A model generated the notes under the pieces. That model was not told the origin of the DNA. It ran no database searches and was given only the letters and a program-made list of their open reading frames with translations. This document shows positions 21,521 to 33,234 of a stretch of DNA of 64,000 nt, in pieces. This DNA comes from Lumbricus terrestris (taxonomy: Eukaryota; Annelida; Clitellata; Crassiclitellata; Lumbricidae). The translations under genes and the position numbers were made by a program. How positions within the stretch are numbered: the first letter of the stretch is position 1; the number at the start of each line of letters is the position of its first letter. The DNA lies in NCBI GenBank assembly GCA_949752735.1, contig OX457043.1:41292087-41356086 (forward strand), written 5' to 3'.

Positions 21521-21625
21521 CAGTGTTTAATCTAGACGTCTCTGGGACGGAAGTTTCCCCCCCGCCCCACCGGAACGACACCCCCAGAAACACCTAACAG
21601 CTGCTTTTTACATGCGTAGTAAAGA
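21521..21625 (+). repeat. dispersed repeat fragment, pair member 1
   Basis: Begins GTGTTTAATCTAGACGTCTC followed by TGGGACGGAAGTTTCCCCCC. This resembles 22220-22270, which has TGCTTAAACTAGACGACTCC and GGAAAGTCCCC. The ends look like those of a small DNA element, but no flanking duplication was found. Confidence 0.4.
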
Positions 21626-21841
21626 GGTGTTCAACGGTTGAATTCAGAAATAGAGGATAAAATTGGACGGTACACACTAAAACATTCATAAGAAAAGAGA
21701 GATGACAATAGTAAAAAAAACTGGTCACTGGTCACTGGTCCGTTCCACTCGCCTCCCATCTGTTGTCCGTCCGCCAAACGGTGGTTTGTCCTGCTCCCCT
21801 CCCCCAGCCTCCCCCCACCCAGGATGCGTGTTGTTCCACAG

Positions 21842-22093
21842 GAAATCACGTGCGAAGAGCGCACGACGATTACTTACAAAGAAGCACTGGCTGACCTCTG
21901 CCAGATCTGCAGATCTCTGTCTCTGACATTCGGAGTCGTGGAGTACTTCCATGCATGGTGCACCGAGAAATCAATCGAGAGTCAAGCGGTCCTCTACTAC
22001 AAGGGTGGCCATGCACTGGCCATTGCTCTTTCTCTGATTCGCTACACCCATTATAATACGCGGTGCAGAAACCTTGACCACGTGAAGAATTAA
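21842..22093 (+). CDS. possible exon or unrecognised coding fragment
   Basis: An open frame of about 84 codons that, unlike its surroundings, is not low-complexity and has mostly C or G at third positions. It includes the phrases ALADLCQICRSLSLTFG and VVEYFHAWCTEKS. A pyrimidine tract with CAG acceptors precedes it (CCACCCAG/GATG near 21822, TTCCACAG/GAAATC near 21840). A GTGAAG that could serve as donor precedes the TAA. I do not recognise the protein. It could equally be chance, or a decayed transposon frame. Confidence 0.25.
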   Translation, partial: EITCEERTTITYKEALADLCQICRSLSLTFGVVEYFHAWCTEKSIESQAVLYYKGGHALAIALSLIRYTHYNTRCRNLDHVKN

Positions 22094-22216
22094 CCCTTTC
22101 AAGACATATATCTTCTAGGCAGTCAAGTATATATGACCGTCATTTACATTTCTTACTCTTATGTATAAATATATAAAAACATATAAATATATACATACAC
22201 TCGTTTCTTCGGCATC

Positions 22217-22370
22217 GACCAATGCTTAAACTAGACGACTCCGGAAGGGGAAAGTCCCCAACTCCCCTTCCCTTAGCAATGACGTTTTTTCCTCCCAAGA
22301 CAAATTCGAAAGGTGTTGTATATACATGTAAGTACGAATCATCTCCTCCAGAAAAATTAAACGTTGCATA
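22217..22370 (+). repeat. dispersed repeat fragment, pair member 2
   Basis: Begins CAATGCTTAAACTAGACGAC. The far end, read inward, is CAACGTTTAATTTTTC, a plausible inverted end. The 8-bp flanks do not match. Confidence 0.35.
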
Positions 22371-22649
22371 ATATTATTACGACGCAAGTTTTGCTAGCGT
22401 CCGTTTGGGTTATGGACAGAGAGAGATAGAGCGAAAGATACTCAGAGATACTGAACCAGAGGCAGCGGAACATCGAACGAGATTGGCAGTGACCATATTA
22501 TACATACAAGCACGCAGATATGCGCATGCGCGACTCCGATGAGCGGAAGTCGACGATGGCGGAAATTGATCGCTAAGCGATATATAGACAACGACTCGAT
22601 GCATAGACAGACAGCAGCGTATATATACCTCAAAGGCACAAGAACGGAT

Positions 22650-22980
22650 TGTATATGTGTGTATGTGTGTATGTATGTATGTATGTATGTATGTATGTAT
22701 GTATGTATGTATGTATGTATGTATGTATGTATGTATGTATGTATGTATGTGTGTATGTATGTATGTATGTATGTATGTATGTATGTATAGCATGTATGTG
22801 TGTATGTATGTATGTATATATGTATGTGTGTGTATGTATGTATGTGTATGTATGTATGTGTATGTATGCATGTATGTATGTGCGTGTATGTGTATGTGGG
22901 CATTGTACGTATGTGTATGCATGCATGTCTATACATGTATATGTGCGTATGTGCATATGTGCATTTGTGTATGTGAGGGA
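22650..22980. repeat. (ATGT)n microsatellite
   Basis: Long GTAT tetranucleotide array with GTGT interruptions. All long frames here (YVCMYVCM, HTYIHTYI) are artefacts. Confidence 0.97.
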
Positions 22981-23811
22981 CTATTCTCACGCGCCCCTCC
23001 TTCTCTTCCTCTCTCTGTCTGTCTCTCTCTTTCTCTGTCTGTCTCTCTCTCATTTCGTATGTATTATATTGCCTTGCACTTGACTGAATCGCGTATACGA
23101 CTGGATTACTACGCGATGAGAGAATAAACCGAATCGGATTGGATGGAATTAGTCCGCCGGACTAGATTTCATTAGATTACAATAGATTAGATCAGCGAGG
23201 ACTAAATGAAATGTCTCTCCAGCTTTCTCATGCACACTTAAGCAGTTGTTAATATATTGCGTATACAATATAGCATATATGATATGCATATATATGCAAA
23301 GCTTTTGTGAGATACATATTATATTCGTACATTCAGTATGCAAAAGCAAAACACGAATATATCCGCAAATAGGTCAACACACGCGCAAACATACATATGC
23401 ACAAATATTCTCATGCATGCATATACTTATGCAGTATGCACTTACACATACATTCATCTATACACACTGAACACACACAATCATACATACATTTACACAC
23501 ACATGCACACACACACACACAGGTACAGTCTACAACCTCCACCCCCACCAACGGCCATCCACACGATCAGGTGCCTGCGGTCCAGAGGCTGAAGAACATA
23601 TAGACAGCAATAAAAGAAGAACAGGAAGAAGAAGAAGAGGCTAAAAAGCAGTTCATTCATATAGCGCAAGACCCGAGGCATCAGACACGAGCAATTGAGC
23701 ATGAAGTGTAGGCGACCTCACTTTCTTCGCCTTGACATAATTTTTATGATATGAAGGCAGATGACCAGACCTCTCCCTCACCGTCTCATTCTCTCATCGA
23801 CAGTGTACGGT
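22981..23811. other. non-coding, minor simple repeats
   Basis: CTCTCTGTCT at 23010-23050, CA-rich sequence at 23440-23522, and AGAAGAAGAAG near 23625. No gene was recognised. Confidence 0.5.
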
Positions 23812-23955
23812 CAGTGATGTATGTATGTATGTATGTATGTATGTAAGTATGTATGTATGTATGTATGTATGCATGCATGTATATGTATGTGCATGTGTGC
23901 ATTGTATGCATGTGTATGCATGCATGTCTATATGTGTGTATGTGTGCATTTGTGC
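23812..23955. repeat. (GTAT)n / TGCATG microsatellite
   Basis: GTATGTAT array from 23817, grading into GCATGTGTATGCATGC variants. Confidence 0.95.
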
Positions 23956-24045
23956 ATTTGACTCAGTTTACTCGTTAGAGCCGAGTTAGCCATTATAGTG
24001 TATTCATTACATGGAAGAAAGATCTCGAACTAAATTTCTCCTCTG

Positions 24046-24112
24046 ACAGGGGGATTTGACCCCACGCCTCTCGTTTCACAGTCAAACCAATATACCACTA
24101 TACACTGTCGTA
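24046..24112 (-). repeat. tRNA-like SINE head
   Basis: On the minus strand there is an A-box-like TAGTGGTATATTGG and a B-box-like GGGTCAAATCCC spaced as in a tRNA. No intact acceptor stem is seen, so it is a SINE head or tRNA pseudogene. Confidence 0.4.
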
Positions 24113-24214
24113 TAATGACATGTAAACTTTAAAACTTTTTCGCATCGCAAAAGCTGAGCTACGTAGAAGAACTTCTTTCGTCGGCGCTATATAAAGTCCA
24201 CAAAAGCAATGTCA

Positions 24215-24310
24215 CCGCATGATGCTCGCACTCTGACGTGCCAGTCCCAAGTCTGGATAAAGAAGGAGGGCGATACTAATGATCTTTGTTATCACACTGC
24301 AGCGTCGTAA
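24215..24310 (+). repeat. SINE family A, diverged 3' fragment
   Basis: GTGCCAGTCCCAAGTCTGGA and AAGGAGGGCGATACTAATGA match the family module, followed by ATCTTTGTTATCACACTGCA. Confidence 0.7.
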
Positions 24311-24339
24311 ACAGGAGCAACCAACCAGCAATGCGTTTG

Positions 24340-24512
24340 TTAATCAGTTCGTCCATCAATTTATTAATCAATTTGTTAATCAATTTGTTAATCAATTTGT
24401 TAATCAATTTATTAATCAGTTTGTTAATCAATTTGTTAATCAATTTATTAATCAGTTTGTCCATCAATTTATTAATCAATTTGTTAATCAATTTGTTAAT
24501 CTCTTGCAAATA
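24340..24512. repeat. 12-bp minisatellite CAATTTGTTAAT
   Basis: About 13 copies with CAATTTATTAAT and CAGTTTGTCCAT variants. Because the period is divisible by three, it stays open in several frames on both strands (NQFVNQFV, INKLINKL), which is not evidence of a gene. Confidence 0.95.
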
Positions 24513-24733
24513 AGAATTAGACGAACAGCCTCAGCCAGGAGTCTCCAACTCAGATGACCTCGAGCGATAAACGAGGAACAAGGGGAACAAAAGGAACAAA
24601 AGGGCAGGCATACAATCCGAGAGGCGCCATCATTTCATTCTTCTCAGTCGACAATAAAGACGTTGGTAAGAAAACTATCTCGAGCGCCGTTGGAATCCGT
24701 TTAATTTAATTGCGTTTTTATTCGATAAATCGA

Positions 24734-24757
24734 TTTTTAACGATTAATCGTTAAAAA
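24734..24757. repeat. 24-bp perfect palindrome
   Basis: A perfectly self-complementary site centred on CGATTAATCG with TTTTTAA arms, within AT-rich non-coding DNA just upstream of the element at 24815. Confidence 0.9.
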
Positions 24758-24814
24758 TGAAGCGATTAATCTTCGGCTCAATTGATTTTTTTAAACTCAT
24801 TTTATGATGTCAAC

Positions 24815-25777
24815 CAGGGGCTTCTATCCCCCCTAAGCAACCGGGCGCAATCCATTTTCTTCCCCCCCTTTTCTGGACCTTCCTCTATCTATGCAATATA
24901 ATGCAATCTAGCGCATGCCCTCCTCTAGTGTGGGAATAAAGGTTTGTTTGGATGGGAACAAACGAGCATCCAGCAGACGATCGCCGAAGCATTGTAGCGC
25001 CGAGAAGGGACCTGGTATGGGGAGGGAATGTGCCCCTCCCCATAAGAAATTTTGCGATTTTCGCATTGAAATTTCAGCATTTTAAGCAGTCCTCTTACCA
25101 AAATTACTCTACTGCTTCAGTGGAGGAATTGCTGCCAAAATTGGGCAGCCATATGTTTTGCGCCTCTGACCAGTGTGCACTCGAGAGGCGTTACATAAAT
25201 TTTTAGAGCACAATGCAATACAATAAAATACAATGTAGGTCGTATACATTGTAAGCCCACGTAATAATGATATTGCTTTACTAAGTGTTCAAGTACCAAA
25301 TTTGACTGTCTGAAATTTGAAAGATAACATTGGAGAGAAGTCATTTAGTTGTGCAAAATAGTATTTGTATTAACATTATTTTTTCAATTTTAATATGATT
25401 GTATTATTTATTAAAATAGTAAAAACATAATTATAATCATGTAATAGGAAATTTTTCATAGTATATTATAGCTGTTATAGCAGTTCATGTAGGCCTAATT
25501 CAAAAATGCAGATAGTAGCCTAACTAAAAACTCAAAGTGTATAAAGTGTATACATTTTGCTAAAAACTATTAGGCCTACCAATTTGTCCAAATTTATACG
25601 GATGGGAAGTATTTTCTGGAAGGAATCTTCCTCCTAGTGATGCCTAGATTGAACGCTGCCCTCCATGTCCGACCTTCCCCACCCAACCGACGTGAATTTT
25701 GGCTGTCTTTTGATTCCCCCCCCTATTTTTCATTGGGCGCAAGCTGGGCCCGCCATGTATAGGGATAGAAGCCCCTG
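24815..25777. mobile_element. hAT-type non-autonomous element with perfect ends
   Basis: 963 bp. The inverted ends CAGGGGCTTCTATCCC match exactly on both sides, and a perfect 8-bp duplication ATGTCAAC flanks it (24807-24814 and 25778-25785). The interior is AT-rich with no transposase motif seen. The perfect ends and duplication suggest recent insertion. Confidence 0.95.
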
Positions 25778-26343
25778 ATGTCAACCCGTCCATTTCTGGA
25801 GTCAACAATATACTGGTGAACACTGTTAATGTGAAACGTGGGAGTGCAGTAAAAGAATTTTAGAAAAATAACGATCACAATTATATGATTAGCGTTCAGT
25901 TTAACTGTGAGAGAAGACCTAGCAATAGGGCCTAAAAAGACTGAGAGGTTGAATCCAACCAACTCCGGTCAATAGCGCCTTTGAGTATAGTAGTCCCCCT
26001 GGGAAAGGAGCTATAGAAATTCATCTACTGAATTCAATTAATTCTCACCCACGATTATTCTAACGTAAAGTCTGAAGGAAAAGTGATAGATACTATAGAT
26101 AGCCGGCGATGAAATTAATTGTTTTTCAATGCAATAAGGAGTTCAGTGACTTTTTAGAAAGAAAATAAATAAATATCAGTTAGACCTAATACATTGTTGG
26201 CTTTTTTGTAAGCCATAAGTTAACAGAGAGAAGAATAATCAAATTTAATGTATTAATCGGAGTTAAATGTTGAGAATTAGTAAACTCTTTTTTATCCAGT
26301 AGTACCGTACCAACCCTAGATTTCATACATTCTCCGCTATGAT
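25778..26343. other. non-coding, no feature seen
   Basis: AT-rich sequence without repeat boundaries or coding frames that I can support. Confidence 0.45.
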
Positions 26344-26642
26344 CATGGCCGGATTCAGAAATGTGGGGCCCTGTTCGGGAAATTTTTTGCGGATCTTCGG
26401 CCGAAAATTCTGATGACTTTTTTTAGTCGTGTGGTCGAAAAGTTCGTAGAATATACCGATTATTTTCCTCCAAAAAGTTGATGACCTTTTTCATTTTTTT
26501 AGTTGTTTGCTTGAAATTTGGTAAAAACCTAAAGAAATTTCGGAAATTTCCCCCCCGGCATGTGTGGGGTCCCTTGAAGTGCGGGGGTCCCTGTTCGACC
26601 GAACATGCTGAACAAAAGTGAACATGCATTAATCCGGCTCTG
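26344..26642. mobile_element. hAT-type MITE family M2
   Basis: 299 bp. Left end CATGGCCGGATTCAG, and right end read inward CAGAGCCGGATTAATG. The flanks GCTATGAT and GCTATAAT agree at 7 of 8 bases. The interior has inverse-related phrases (GGGGCCCTGTTCG and GGGTCCCTGTTCG). Confidence 0.85.
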
Positions 26643-26961
26643 GCTATAATTATATCTCTATCCGTATACTGGCAACTGCAAACCATGGCGTACGTGTGAG
26701 GTATACACCGCCCTTAGAAGACTTTCTCTTTCTTAGGACGTGACATTTCGCACGCCTCATGAGTCTTTAAGAAGAATCTTAGCGACATCTGGGTCTTAAG
26801 ATGAAAAGTCAACAGTCATCGCAACCATCACAATATACAAAATAACGCACATTATGTCTGAATTGCTAGTCACAATGAGTAAATCTCTATATAAGCTTAG
26901 TGCTACAAAAATAATCAGAAACGTATACATGCATACAGTTACATTCTATGCGCATATATGC

Positions 26962-27172
<211 letters not shown>

Positions 27173-27505
27173 CTCCTACCCTCCAAGTCTAATCGTGGCA
27201 AGTGTATATAATATATGTATATGCCAACGGTGCGCCAATGTAGGACAGAGGTCAACGAGTGCCACCCTGACCTTCAACAGGCGCTAAATAAGTGATCCAT
27301 ATTAACGATGACAAGAAAACGAAAGCACGTGTCTCTCAATGCAGACAATGTGTCGGATGACACGTATACACACACGTCTATTAGAAACACAGACGTCACT
27401 TTCTTCTTAGTCACACCCACGCATCCACTCGATATATATAACGCCCCTATTTATAGGTATACATCCGAATACATCTGCGTGCTGCATGTATATTATATAT
27501 ATATA

Positions 27506-27545
<40 letters not shown>

Positions 27546-28330
27546 GACTAAAGAGACGAAGACGTATTTGTAGACTCTTGCAATTATATTAGTGACGATG
27601 ACTATCATTTTCATCATCATCATAATCATCGGTTCATGACACCTGTAGCCAATCTACCCGTGATGGGTACGAATAAATGACGATAATTGTCCTCGTTCAA
27701 TAATTGTCAGGTCCATTGTTTACCTTAGTGTTAGTCCAAGTATATACATAATTATACACCATGCATAAATGTCCTCATCATAATTATATTGTACACTATT
27801 ATATTGTCATGCATGATTACATTTCGAGGGGTATAGTATAGTTCTCTTGAAGGGGTGCTATATAAATGTACGATTACAATTACAATTAGAATAGTATATG
27901 GTATGGCATGGCATGGCAAGGCATGGCATGACATGGCATAGCATAGAACAGAACAGCACATAACAGTACAGTATAGTATAGCATAGTATAGTAAAGTATA
28001 GCATAGCAAAGCATAGTATAGTACTGGTACTAATCATAATAATTCTATTAATTGATAAAAGTTGCATGTTAGTCATCAAATTTATCATTTCAAAGTAAAC
28101 TCGGTTCATTCGTGGAAACATCGAAGCAGTTTATGTGTAATTAATTATATGATAAACCTTTGAATTAATTACGACTCTTCTTGAGTTAATGAGCTAATTA
28201 ACTCATGATCTGCCCAATTTATTTCTAATTCCGTTTCGATGTCATAGCTTCTGTAAAAAAAATCTATTTCCCCGAACTGCATGTATAGGAAATTGAATTT
28301 ACAGTCGACTCTCAGTCTCAGCGTCTTAAT
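27173..28330. other. non-coding; TA and GGCAT repeats
   Basis: (TA)n at 27494-27541 and a GGCATGGCAT/AGTATAGTAT pentamer array at 27893-28025. A SINE-like tail (GAAGGGGTGCTATATAAATG) lies near 27849. No gene was recognised. Confidence 0.55.
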
Positions 28331-28460
28331 TCAGCGAGACAGAGAGACAGAGAGAAAGAGACAGAGAGACAGAGAGACAGAGACATAGAGACAGAGAAAC
28401 AGAGAGAAAGAGACAGAGAGACAGAGAGAAAGAGACAGAGAGACAGAGAAACAGACAGCT
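28331..28460. repeat. AGAGACAG microsatellite
   Basis: GACAGAGAGACAGAGAGAAAG-type repeat of about 125 bp. Confidence 0.95.
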
Positions 28461-29200
28461 CTCATCAATTCGTTCTCTTATAACTAAGTTATAAGCACCT
28501 ACGGATTTTTCCGTGCATACATCCAGTCCCTTCAGTGTATATGCGATTTATTTCTGAAATCTGTATAAAATAAGTTTCGTTTTCATGATGCAACTTTCGG
28601 TGAGGCAGTAACCTCGAACCAAATTTTGCCCTGCAAACAGGGATTTTAAGTTTTTTAACCACCGACCTTTCGATTTACTGCCTGGCACGTTAACCACTTA
28701 TCTACCAAGCAATACCCTTTAACCACTGATCTACCAAGCATTCCCTTTCTCTGTATATGTACATAGCAGGGATCCTTTTGCTGCGGCGTGGAATCTGGAG
28801 GAGCGTGTATACGTTATCGCATGCTGAGTATCTGACAGCATTGACCCGCCCACATTAACGTGTCTGCAAGCTTCTATTTGAGAAAGACGACAAGAGAATT
28901 AAGAGCAAACGCTCAGATACAAGCCCAGGCAGACTTAGACGTACGTAGCAGTACGAAGACAGCTCTAGACATACCCAGACTGACGGTGGCATGCATAGCC
29001 AGTGGGACAAAGAAATAGAAGAGGTGTTGGGTGCTTTTCATAATATATTATGATGCGAATCGAGTTTCACGTTTACGGCTGAACAAAAGTAGATGGTTGT
29101 AACCGGCTTATGTTCGACCACACCATGCAGGGTTGAAGTCCGTAATGTATTCAGGCAGGATTTGAAACCGTTTAATTCATTTCATCATTTGTTTTCTCCT
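28461..29200. other. non-coding with a short local duplication
   Basis: AACCACTTATCTACCAAGCA and AACCACTGATCTACCAAGCA lie in tandem near 28690-28742. This may be a duplicated SINE head, since CGAACC precedes it. Nothing else is supported. Confidence 0.4.
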
Positions 29201-29259
29201 TCGTTTATTCATTCAGTCGTTCTTTCATGTCACTCAATCGTTATTTTGTTTATTTGTCC

Positions 29260-29615
29260 GATAACTCACTCACTCACTCACACTATCGACTCGACCCAGA
29301 CACTAGAAAGTGACTAGAGCATTATACTCACTATACACCAATCAATCCATCAAACATTCCATTTATCAAGCCATCAATTCGTCGTACATTCGACAATCCA
29401 TCCATTTATCAATCCATCTATTCATCAAGCCGCCGAATTTTCAGAACACCCATTCGTCATTCAATCCATTTATTAATCCATTCATCAATCCATCTATTCG
29501 TCAATCAATCCATCAATCAATCAATTTATTCGTCAATTAATCCATCAACCAATCAATCAATCGATAGAGTCAGCAAGCCATCCATCCAACCATCCATTCA
29601 TCCATCGGATCAAAG
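29260..29615. repeat. ATCCATCA-type degenerate repeat
   Basis: Variants of CAATCCATCAATCAATC and TCATTCATCCATC across about 350 bp. Confidence 0.88.
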
Positions 29616-29861
29616 TATTTATATAGCGTCCTCTCCCGCTGTCTCCACAGCAGCAGCGCTCTTATTCACCCATTCACAGGCGACATTGGTCTTCGCCTCT
29701 GCTGCTGTTGCTGCTGCTGCTGCTGTTGCATTGAACCCTTCTCTGAATTGATGATGTAAGGTCTGCGCATGCGCATAAGCCGAATACTCGTCGCCAGCTT
29801 ATATATAGGAGACACGTCGCCAGCGACAAAATGACGCACATATATAATACTGTCTGCATGT

Positions 29862-30230
29862 CTGTGTCCCTCTCTCTGCTCGTCCGTCCGTCCGTCGGTC
29901 TGTACTTCTGTCTGTATTTCTGTACATGTATATATCTGTGTGTGTGTCTGTCTGTGTGTCTGACTGTTTGTCTGCCTGTGTCTGACTGTTTGTATGCATG
30001 CATATCCGTCTTCTGCACGTACCTTTCTGTGCGTATGTATGCTTGTCCGCCTGTCTCTGTGTATGTATATATATATATATATATATGTCTGTGAGCACGT
30101 CTGTATACGTCTGTCTGAGTGTGTCTGTCTGTGTATGTCTGTCTGTGTGTCTGACTGTCTGTCTGTCTGCCTGCCTGTCTGCCTGCCTGCCTGCCTGCCT
30201 GCATGCCTGCCTGTCTGCCTGCAAACTTCC
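29862..30230. repeat. TGTCTGTC/TGCC microsatellite with TA core
   Basis: GTCCGTCCGTC, TGTCTGTCTG and CTGCCTGCCTGC blocks surround a TA run at 30063-30087. Confidence 0.93.
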
Positions 30231-30775
30231 CTCGCTTCCCATTTAGTCTCTAAGCGCACATTCTCAGTAACGTAATTTCTTGACTTGTTTATTGCATTTG
30301 AGAAGTAAACTTAAGGGTCGAACAAGATATCATATACGTGAAGCACTTGAGTACAAAGTTAACCGATCAATTCGCATTTGTGGTAGGTCTTCATGTTGAT
30401 CGAAAATTGAAGATGGCGAAAAAATCGTTATCTCAAAATTTCTAAAGTGCCACTCGAAAGATAAAAGCACCATGCATTCAGGACACCAGCTTGTTCACGA
30501 GCGCTGGCGAAATTGATGAGTGGTAACAATCTCGGCGACAACATTTTGGCAGTTTTCATCCTTTATGAATTTAATCTACTATCCACGATTGATGTTTGGA
30601 TATTAATCGATCGAGATTAGGCCTACTTTAATCAGAACCAGTGCAATAAATAAAAACATTGAGAGTACCATTCTTCGTTTTCCAGTATGTTATTCAAATT
30701 CCACAGTACCATATACCAGCCCGACGGTTAAGAAATGCGGCAAAATACTCACGTATACAGAACCATTCGATACTT
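30231..30775. other. non-coding, no feature seen
   Basis: One TAGGCCTA at 30618. No coding or repeat boundary is supported. Confidence 0.45.
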
Positions 30776-31012
30776 TTGTTTGTTTGTTTGTTTGTATGCG
30801 CACTTGTTATAGCGCCCCTTCACGCTCTCTACTCAGAGGCGCTCCCGACTGCAGAGCGGACACTGCATCGGAGTTTCACGCCGAAGCGCTGAGCAATTGA
30901 GAGTGAAGGACCTACCCAAGGTCCCCCTACGCGGCGACTTGAGGTGGATTCGAACCTCGAACCTTCCGGCTTCAAGGCAACGACGCCACCACTGCACCAC
31001 CGCGCCCCTTCC
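30776..31012 (-). mobile_element. SINE family B, near-complete copy
   Basis: Read on the minus strand: a tRNA-like head begins GGGGCGCGGTGGTGCAGTGG (box A region) with box B AGGTTCGAATCC, then a body with GGAGCGCCTCTGAGTAGAG, and the 3' tail GAAGGGGCGCTATAAC followed by CAAACAAACAAACAAA. The head at 44300-44385 and tails at 3465 and 51395 belong to the same or a related family. Confidence 0.85.
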
Positions 31013-31017
31013 TTGTA

Positions 31018-31385
31018 TGGAAGTCTCTCTCTGTCTCTCTGTTCTTCTGTATTTCTGTCTCTCTGCTTTCTGTCTCTCTGTCTCTCTGTCCTTCTGTATT
31101 TCTGTCTCTCTGTTCTTCTGTATTTCTGTCTCTCTGTCTCTCTGTCTTTCTGCCTCTGTCTCTATGTTCTTCTGTATTTCTGTCTTTCTGTCTCTCTGTC
31201 TCTCTGTCTTTCTGCCTCTCTGTCTTTCTGTCTTTGTCTCTTTCTGTCCGTTTTCCATGTCTCTCTGTATTCTCTGTCTCCTCTTCTCTGTTTCGCTCTC
31301 TGTCTCTGCCACTAACTCCCTCTGTGTGTCCCTATCCACATCTCTGTCTCTCTTTCTGTCTGTATGTCTGTCTGTCACTATGTCT
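31018..31385. repeat. CTGTCTCT microsatellite
   Basis: TCTGTCTCTCTGT(C/T)CTTCTGTATTT-type repeats of about 360 bp, directly adjoining the SINE head. Confidence 0.94.
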
Positions 31386-33034
31386 CCATTAATACATATA
31401 GGCCTATATATATAATAAACATATATATTGCATACAATATTCATTTTTGGGCCTATGATACGTGGGTGGGTATTATGCAATACTAAATCGCACATGCAGA
31501 CATCCAGGGTTTCACCGGTTTCCCGTCGCTACTTTCTATCCAGCTGAGTAGCGAAACCACGCAACAAAACTCGGCGCTTGTCAATTAAGCGGAAGTCAAT
31601 TTCGTCGGCGGCGGTTGACGACATCTTTCGAACGAATGTTTTTCCACGAAATCGAGAATTGGCTGAAAGGACGAGAAGCGAATAATCGGATGAAAAAAGG
31701 AGAAAGAGAGAGAAGGATCGTGAGAATAAAGAGGCGACGGAATGGCCGAATGAAATAGAGATGCAATAAATGAATTACAGAATAAAACAAACGTGAAATG
31801 AAGGAATGACGAATATAAAAGGGAAAATGTAGCACGGATCACAGACATATAGATATTTACAGAAAATAGAAAGATGCACTATCGAAATAAAAAAGCATGT
31901 ACCTGAATAACAGATGATAATAAAAACATCACAAATTATATAAAATAAAACCTAACAAGCGTGAAATAAACTAATAGATCATCTCAGAGCGAAATAAAAC
32001 GTAACAAATAAACGCAGAGTGAAAATAAAAACACGACACATAATTATATTATAGAGAATGGAATAAAACATAATAATTTGCAGATGTGTCTATAATACAG
32101 AATGAAATAACACGTAATGATTAAAGATTGAAATAGCGCAATATATAGAGAATAAAATAAACCATAAAAATAATTACAGAGTGAAAGAAAAAACATCAAA
32201 TAATTACAGCTTGAAATAAGACGATGGTCCAATTCCTTAATCGATACACCAAAACCCGAATGGCGTCGTTTCCAAAGATAAAAAACAAGTATAAATGCAT
32301 GCAGGTGCACTCCACAATCGCCCAGAATGCATGCGCGCAATCTCAGGCTATATTATAATAGTCTGTGCATCATGGTATTATGCATACAGCTGGCGATCTC
32401 ACAACGCCATTATTTTTCATAGCCTTTGCATGATACGGTGGTGGGCAGAGCCTCCACCTCGCTGTCTGATCCACCACAAACGTTGTGGATTATAGTTTAC
32501 TCGTTGTACAGCAGAAACATCGGAAAGAAATTTTCTATCATGAGGAATGACTTGAAACCGCGACAACTCGGTTTACGGCTGAACCCAACTATAATCCTAT
32601 CGGGCATTAACCTAGCAGTACCAAGGGCGTCAAGGCCGTATGCCAAATGGATATCGGCAAAAAAGAAAAGGGTATAGTAAAAATTACAAAAGCGAAAAAA
32701 CACAAATTTAATATATAAACAAATAACGGACCAAAATACAATTACATGAACATCCAAAAGTCATAATGCAGATGCTACGGAATAAAAGCGACACCGTTAA
32801 ATAGAAACTGTAGGTTTATTATATAATAAACAACATCGTAAACAAAGAATAACGGCATAAAACTATATATATATATATAATTATATATATATATTATTTA
32901 CACCCAGTAATAAAGATATTACGGAACATCTACCGTATATATATATACAGCAATAAAGGAATTAGGGAATTAACCAACCACCAAAAAGAAGTAATCTGCA
33001 GGGAACATTAGAAAACCGAAACAAACACTGCAGC
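31386..33034. other. non-coding; degenerate A-rich repeats
   Basis: Between about 31850 and 32220, phrases such as GAATGAAATAACACGTAAT and GAGTGAAATAAAAC recur, suggesting an old tandem array. TA runs lie at 32863-32895 and 32936-32948. No gene was recognised. Confidence 0.45.
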
Positions 33035-33039
33035 CACAA

Positions 33040-33130
33040 TATTGCAACTGGTCGAACTTTGGAAGTGACAGTCCAAAGTCTAGAGAGATTTAAGGAGGAG
33101 GGCGACACTGATCATTCTCGATACAGGTCG
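33040..33130 (+). repeat. SINE family A, diverged fragment
   Basis: TAAGGAGGAGGGCGACACTG followed by ATCATTCTCGATACAGGTCG matches the family's 3' module. Confidence 0.55.
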
Positions 33131-33234
33131 CAATATTAACAGAATAAATGAAAATGAAAATAACCAGAAACGATAACAAAAGCATTATTGTAGGAATAAA
33201 CAAAAGCAAGCGAATAACATGACCGGTGATGTCG

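Noticed and set aside
22220..22366. Small DNA transposon with CAATG...CAACG inverted ends
   Set aside because: The 8-bp flanks (GCATCGAC and CATAATAT) do not match, so the ends are not supported.
22410..23127. Long open frames on both strands encoding HTYIHTYI / YVCMYVCM
   Set aside because: They come from an (ATGT)n microsatellite. No stop can occur in several frames, and there is no coding signal.
24276..24557. Coiled-coil-like protein (INKLINKL / NQFVNQFV)
   Set aside because: A 12-bp tandem repeat is open in several frames on both strands. There is no start context or splice sites.
30940..31012. Functional tRNA gene on the minus strand
   Set aside because: It is the head of SINE family B. 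The same head occurs at 44300-44385, and the element continues to a SINE tail.
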